From assembly GCA_020847555.1 (NCBI GenBank), contig JADLBT010000228.1, positions 1 to 17,015 of the forward strand: DNA of 17,015 nt. The letters are read 5' to 3'. Origin of the DNA: Gemmataceae bacterium. GTDB taxonomy: Bacteria > Planctomycetota > Planctomycetia > Gemmatales > Gemmataceae. Shown here one piece after another: positions 13,630 through 17,015 of this stretch. Position 1 is the stretch's first letter, and each line of letters opens with the position of its first letter. The notes beneath the pieces are model-generated. The model made no database searches. It saw only the letters and a list, made by a program, of their open reading frames with translations, and had not been told where the DNA came from. The translations under genes and the position numbers were made by a program.

Positions 13630-14280
13630 TCAAGCATTTTCCGGCGGCGCCGAGCCTGCGCCCCGCCCGCTCGCGTCTTCTGCCCGCAGTTCCCGCAGGA
13701 CCGCGTCGTAGTCCGCAGGCGTGTTCAGGTTGCGCAGCGACTGGAAGTCGGGGTCGGCATCCGCCAGTTCGTCCGGCCCGACCACACGTGTCGGGACCGC
13801 CTCGAACAGGAAGAACGGCCGCAGACGCCCCGCACGCAGGAGGCGGTTGACCGCAGCTGCGACCGAGATGCGATAGACAGCGGCGAGCGGGTGGTGATAG
13901 TCGCCGACGCGCGGCACGCAGATTGCGTCCCTGTCGAGCAGTTCGATCAGGCGGCGGACGAACGCCGGGCGCAGGAAGGGCGCGTCACAGGAGGAGAGGT
14001 AAGCGGCGTCGGCCTGTCCCGCCAGCGCCGCCAGTCCGGCCGCCAACCCCTGGAGCGGCCCGCGCCCTTTCTCCTCGTCGCGGACGAGGCGCACGTTCGG
14101 GGGCAGTGGGGGTACGTCCTGGTCGGGCGCCGCGACGACGACGACGGGGCGCACCACCTCCCCGAGCAGGCGCACCACGCGCGGCAACATGAGTTCGTCG
14201 CCAAAGGGTAGCCAGGCCTTTGGCCGGCCCATGCGCTTGCTCTGTCCGCCGCACAGCACGATCCCGCCGACGTTCGTCAT
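13630..14280 (-). CDS. mobA: Molybdenum cofactor guanylyltransferase (MobA)
   Basis: A 216-residue nucleotidyltransferase of the MobA/GlmU-like fold that would attach GMP to molybdopterin to form the guanine dinucleotide cofactor. The N-terminal nucleotide-binding loop is GGIVLCGGQSKRMGRPKAWL (canonical LAGGxSxRMGxxK). YLSSCDAPFLRP matches the metal-binding CDxPFL motif, and RNLNTPADYDAVL the conserved NTP-D ending. GRPK replaces the common GxDK, so a different NTP or substrate in the same superfamily cannot be excluded. ATG at 14280 begins the fold exactly; an in-frame extension upstream overlaps moaC on the other strand and is rejected. It is divergent from moaC, another molybdopterin gene, which supports the call. 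Confidence 0.88.
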   Translation of the reverse strand: MTNVGGIVLCGGQSKRMGRPKAWLPFGDELMLPRVVRLLGEVVRPVVVVAAPDQDVPPLPPNVRLVRDEEKGRGPLQGLAAGLAALAGQADAAYLSSCDAPFLRPAFVRRLIELLDRDAICVPRVGDYHHPLAAVYRISVAAAVNRLLRAGRLRPFFLFEAVPTRVVGPDELADADPDFQSLRNLNTPADYDAVLRELRAEDASGRGAGSAPPENA

Positions 14281-14307
14281 GAACCCATTATCGCCGACCG
14301 GGGACCG

Positions 14308-14332
14308 TTGCCCAGGCGCTCGTGATGGGCAA
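14308..14332. promoter_or_regulatory. Inverted repeat in the mobA-moaC divergent intergenic region
   Basis: TTGCCCA (14308-14314) and TGGGCAA (14326-14332) form a perfect 7-bp dyad with an 11-base spacer, between the two divergent start codons (135-bp gap). GATAAAAT at 14346-14353 could be a -10 element for moaC, but no good -35 is seen. An operator role is inferred from position only. No molybdenum-cofactor riboswitch fold was recognised. Confidence 0.3.
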
Positions 14333-14415
14333 TCGCAGGCGTCCCGATAAAATGGGCGTTGTGCGGTGCCGGGACGTGCGGTTCGTCCTGCGGAGGACTG
14401 GACGAGGGAGAAGAG

Positions 14416-14913
14416 ATGCCCGAACTGACCCACTTCGACGAGCAGGGCGGCAGCCGCATGGTGGACACCAGCGCCAAGCCCGAGACCCTGCGCGAGGCCC
14501 GCGCCAGCGCCCGCGTCCGCATGGCCCCTGCCACGTTGACCCTGATCCGCGACCGAGCCCTCGCCAAGGGCGACGTCCTGGAGGTCGCGCGCCTGGCCGG
14601 CATCATGGCCGCCAAGCGCACCGGCGACCTGATTCCGCTCTGCCATCCGCTGCCGCTCACGTCGGTAAAGGTCCAGTTCTCCTTCGACGGGGAGGACCTG
14701 TTGTGCATCGACGCGACCGCGAAGGTGTTCGCCCGCACCGGCGTCGAGATGGAGGCTCTCACCGCCGCCAGCGTCGCTGCCCTGACCGTCTACGACATGT
14801 GCAAGGCAGTCGATCGTGGTATGACCATCGAGGCCGTCCGCCTCGAAGAAAAGACCGGCGGCAAGAGCGGTACGTTTCGACGGGCCGTTGACTCCTCTGG
14901 CCTGCCCGCCTAG
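14416..14913 (+). CDS. moaC: Cyclic pyranopterin monophosphate synthase (MoaC)
   Basis: Catalyses the second part of the first step of molybdopterin synthesis, converting the MoaA product 3',8-cyclo-GTP to cyclic pyranopterin monophosphate. The 165-residue length is typical. Family hallmarks are present in order: the N-terminal [36 protein letters not shown] with His77, [19 protein letters not shown], and the catalytic Asp127 and Lys130 in VYDMCKAVD, then KTGGKSG. ATG 14416 has GAGGGAGAAG directly upstream. An in-frame extension back to 14359 lacks conservation and is rejected. The gene is divergent from mobA; moaA, moaD/E and moeA are not in the window, so the pathway must be split across the genome. 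Confidence 0.96.
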   Translation: MPELTHFDEQGGSRMVDTSAKPETLREARASARVRMAPATLTLIRDRALAKGDVLEVARLAGIMAAKRTGDLIPLCHPLPLTSVKVQFSFDGEDLLCIDATAKVFARTGVEMEALTAASVAALTVYDMCKAVDRGMTIEAVRLEEKTGGKSGTFRRAVDSSGLPA

Positions 14914-14976
14914 GATTCAATAAGATTTGAAAGTTCTGAACGTCGTGCAGCCCCGCGCGTTTTGAGGGAGATGTCA

Positions 14977-15981
14977 ATGAACCAGGTGTTGGCGCCTGGG
15001 GTGGAGAAGGTGCGCCCCCAGCCGGACTGGTACGGGCCGATCGCCGCCGACCTGGAAGAGGTCGAGCGCGTCCTGGCCCTCACCCTGGAGAGCGGGCGGC
15101 CGGGGGTGGCGCGGCTGGTGGCCCACCTGGGACACTACCGCGGCAAGCGGCTCCGGCCGGCCCTGCTCCTGCTCACCGCCCGCGCCTGCGGCCGGGTGAC
15201 GCCGGCCCACCACGTCCTCGGCGCGGTTGTCGAGATGATCCACACCGCCACGCTGGTTCACGACGACGTCCTCGACAGCGCGACGGTGCGCCGCCACGTC
15301 GCGACGGTCAACGCGGTGTGGGGCAACCAGGCGAGCATCCTGCTGGGCGATTATCTGTTCACCCACGCCTTTCACCTGTCGAGTACTCTGGGGGACGCGG
15401 AGGCGTGCCGGTTGATCGGGGCCGCGACCAACCGGGTGTGCGAGGGCGAACTGCATCAGGTCACCGAGCGCGGCAACCTGGCGCTGGCCGAGCCGGACTA
15501 CTTCGCCATCATCGACGCCAAGACGGCCGAGCTGACCGCGTGCTGCTGCCGCCTGGGTGCCCGGTACAGCGGCGTTTCCGACGCGGTGCAGGAGCGGCTG
15601 GCGGTCTACGGGCGGGCGCTGGGTGTGGCGTTCCAGATCGCCGACGATCTGCTCGATCTCGTCGGTGAGGAGCGGGCGACGGGCAAATCCCTTGGCACGG
15701 ATCTGGAACAGCAGAAGCTGACCTTGCCGCTGCTGCGGTTGCTGCACCAGGCGGCCCCCGAGCGGGCGGCGCGCATCCGCCAGCTCCTGCACAGTTCGGG
15801 GAACCACAAGCGCGAGGTGCTGCGGCCGTTCCTGCTCGATAGCGATGCGCTGGACTACGCACGCCGCCGCGCCGGCGAGTTCGCGTCCCGCGCGCGGGCC
15901 GAGCTGGCGTGCCTCCCTCCGTCGGAATGTCGCGCGATCCTGGAGGCGCTGACGGAGCGCGTGATCCGTCGCGAAACCTGA
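14977..15981 (+). CDS. Long-chain trans-polyprenyl diphosphate synthase (IspB/HepT type)
   Basis: A 334-residue head-to-tail prenyltransferase that elongates farnesyl or geranylgeranyl diphosphate with isopentenyl diphosphate, supplying the side chain of respiratory quinones. Substrate and Mg sites are intact: GKRLRP, the first Asp-rich motif HDDVLD (Asp96, Asp97, Asp100), and the second IADDLLD (Asp223, Asp224, Asp227). The fifth residue before the first motif is Ala (TATLVHDD), not aromatic, which in this family goes with long products, probably C30-C40. Exact chain length cannot be read. ATG 14977 is chosen because GAGGGAG (14964-14970) is six bases away; ATG 14971 and TTG 14962 are too close. 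Same strand as moaC with a 63-bp gap, but pathways are unrelated. Confidence 0.92.
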   Translation: MNQVLAPGVEKVRPQPDWYGPIAADLEEVERVLALTLESGRPGVARLVAHLGHYRGKRLRPALLLLTARACGRVTPAHHVLGAVVEMIHTATLVHDDVLDSATVRRHVATVNAVWGNQASILLGDYLFTHAFHLSSTLGDAEACRLIGAATNRVCEGELHQVTERGNLALAEPDYFAIIDAKTAELTACCCRLGARYSGVSDAVQERLAVYGRALGVAFQIADDLLDLVGEERATGKSLGTDLEQQKLTLPLLRLLHQAAPERAARIRQLLHSSGNHKREVLRPFLLDSDALDYARRRAGEFASRARAELACLPPSECRAILEALTERVIRRET

Positions 15982-16015
15982 TCCGGTGCTACTCGGCGCG
16001 CCCAACGGCGGCTGG

Positions 16016-16687
16016 TTACAACTCCGGCTCGACGCCCAGGGCGCGGAGTTGCGCCCGCAACCGCGCGGCGCGCTCACGCTCCTGTTGAACTTCCTTGAGA
16101 GCCTGCTCCCGCTGCTCGACCAGTTCGACGTAGGTGGCGAACTTCTTCCCGTCCGGGCCGACCAGTTCCAGCGCCTTGCCGATCAGACGGAAGGTCACCC
16201 CCAGCAAGGGGCTGGTCCAGCCGTCCACGAACAGAATCTCGACGAGGTTGTCCCCCTCTCGCTGCCAGCCCTCGAGCGTACCCCGGTCCGGATCGTAGAC
16301 GTAGTACTCCTGCACTCCGTACCGCTCGTAAAACTTGAACTTGCGCACGAGTTCCGCCAGGCGGTTCCCCGGCGAGAGGATCTCGAAGACGACCTGGGGG
16401 GCAACGCCGCCCTCGTCCCACTGGCGATACGACCCGCGGTCCCCCTTCGGCCGGCCGAACGCCACCATCACGTCGGGCGCTTGCCGGATGGTGTTGTTCC
16501 CCTCCACCGGATACCAGAGCAGGTCACCGGCGACGAACACCTGCGGATTATCGCGGTACAGGGCATCCAGCCCGCCCTTGATCGTCACGATGTACTGGAA
16601 CTGTAGCGTGTTGTCGGCCATCGGTTGTCCATCACTGTCGGGGTAGACGACCGCAGGCTCGTTCGCCATCGTGGTGGGGATGTGCAT
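16016..16687 (-). CDS. Uma2-family (DUF820) restriction-endonuclease-fold protein
   Basis: A 223-residue protein with the PD-(D/E)XK-like Uma2 core. In order: PDVMVAFGRPKGDRG (Asp72), VVFEILSPGNR (Glu102), and AELVRKFKFYERYGVQEYYV, where Lys116 or Lys118 is the likely third catalytic position. YYVYDPD follows, as in most Uma2 proteins. The C-terminal 35 residues (EQREQALKEVQQERERAARL) form a coiled coil. Uma2 proteins occur in many copies in planctomycetes and cyanobacteria, and their role is not established. The start at 16687 (MHIPTTMANEP) has AGGAGG about 10 bases upstream; an extension to 16801 looks non-coding. The gene is convergent with the prenyl synthase, 34 bp apart. Confidence 0.85.
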   Translation of the reverse strand: MHIPTTMANEPAVVYPDSDGQPMADNTLQFQYIVTIKGGLDALYRDNPQVFVAGDLLWYPVEGNNTIRQAPDVMVAFGRPKGDRGSYRQWDEGGVAPQVVFEILSPGNRLAELVRKFKFYERYGVQEYYVYDPDRGTLEGWQREGDNLVEILFVDGWTSPLLGVTFRLIGKALELVGPDGKKFATYVELVEQREQALKEVQQERERAARLRAQLRALGVEPEL

Positions 16688-16950
16688 GGCCGTGCCGCCC
16701 TCCTGTCTTCCTGTCCTCACTCCCTCAGCATAACCGTCCCCTCCGGCTGGGTCAAAGTTCGCAGGGCCGAGATCGCCCGCGGCGGCTCCCTCCCTCGTCA
16801 CCGGGAACGTTCGCCGCGGGATTTTACTTGATCCAGCCCACGGCCCGGGGTGTCATGGGGGGCGGTTGCGATCTCACCCTTCGACGGGCTGACCTGTCCG
16901 GTGGCGGGAATGAGGTGGCGGTCCCGGTCCAATCGAAACAGAGGTGATCG
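16688..16950. other. Divergent 263-bp spacer, no gene seen
   Basis: The region lies between the Uma2 gene and the gene starting at 16951. It holds one inverted repeat, CCCGCGGCG (16776-16784) with CGCCGCGGG (16812-16820), followed by ATTTTACTT. The loop is 27 bases, long for a terminator, and no + strand gene ends just upstream, so an operator or degenerate structure is as likely. Promoters for both flanking genes should lie here, but no convincing -35/-10 pair was found. Confidence 0.4.
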
Positions 16951-17015
16951 ATGAGCAGCTTCCCGCGCACGTTTCTGGCCCTCCTCCTCCTGCTCGCCGT
17001 CTCGCCTGTCGCCCA
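16951..17015 (+). CDS. Start of a secreted or membrane-anchored protein, 3' end missing
   Basis: Only the first 21 codons are present: MSSFPRTFLALLLLLAVSPV then Ala. This is a classic signal peptide, with a short basic N-region, a Leu-rich core and a small-residue end. AGAGGTGAT lies at 16940-16948 just before the ATG, a plausible ribosome-binding site. The rest of the protein is outside the window, so no function can be given. Confidence 0.7.
   Translation, partial: MSSFPRTFLALLLLLAVSPVA

Noticed and set aside
14281..14646. Longer N-terminus for MobA reaching into moaC
   Set aside because: The extension is antisense to moaC and unlike any MobA; the nucleotide-binding loop starts right after the ATG at 14280.
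16776..16820. Intrinsic terminator (9-bp stem followed by ATTTTACTT)
   Set aside because: The loop is 27 bases, the T run is only four, and no + strand gene ends upstream of it; kept only as a note on the spacer.

Overview
The window is high-GC bacterial DNA (about two-thirds G+C by eye). It reads as a planctomycete, most likely of the Gemmata group. This is inferred from the Flp pilin and secretin sequence style, long hairpin-rich intergenic spacers, a Uma2-family protein and small proteins I recognise from no other phylum. No rRNA, tRNA, CRISPR array, transposase or phage gene was seen.

Positions 1-12818 are a tight-adherence (Tad/Flp type IVc pilus) locus on the + strand. The order is flp pilin (5' end cut by the window edge), tadV/cpaA prepilin peptidase, cpaB/rcpC, cpaC/rcpA secretin, cpaE/tadZ, cpaF/tadA ATPase, tadB, tadC, a lipoprotein, a small membrane protein, a winged-helix AAA+ ATPase and a TPR lipoprotein resembling TadD. 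Flp is made as a prepilin and cut by TadV. TadA powers assembly on the TadB/TadC inner-membrane platform, TadZ probably places the machine at a cell site, and the secretin with CpaB forms the outer-membrane channel. The lipoprotein and TPR protein are plausible secretin or outer-membrane helpers. No TadE, TadF or TadG pseudopilin gene lies in the window.

Positions 12819-17015 hold unrelated genes: an unrecognised protein (- strand), mobA (- strand) divergent from moaC (+ strand), both for molybdenum cofactor, a long-chain trans-polyprenyl diphosphate synthase (+ strand), a Uma2-family nuclease-fold protein (- strand), and the first codons of a secreted protein (+ strand).

The least explained feature is the spacer DNA of the pilus operon. 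The tadA-tadB spacer holds four copies of a heptamer (TGGTTAG in one register) starting in the tadA stop codon, answered by nine copies of its reverse complement ending just before tadB. The tadC-lipoprotein spacer repeats the plan with a different heptamer (CGGTCGG and variants), and both fit one degenerate consensus, YGGTYRG. Other junctions carry strong palindromes, including a 90-bp element with perfect 20-bp inverted ends and near-perfect 8-bp flanking repeats. The secretin gene also contains a run of 12 G residues, a possible phase-variation site, and encodes a cysteine-rich, proline-rich C-terminal tail unusual for the family.
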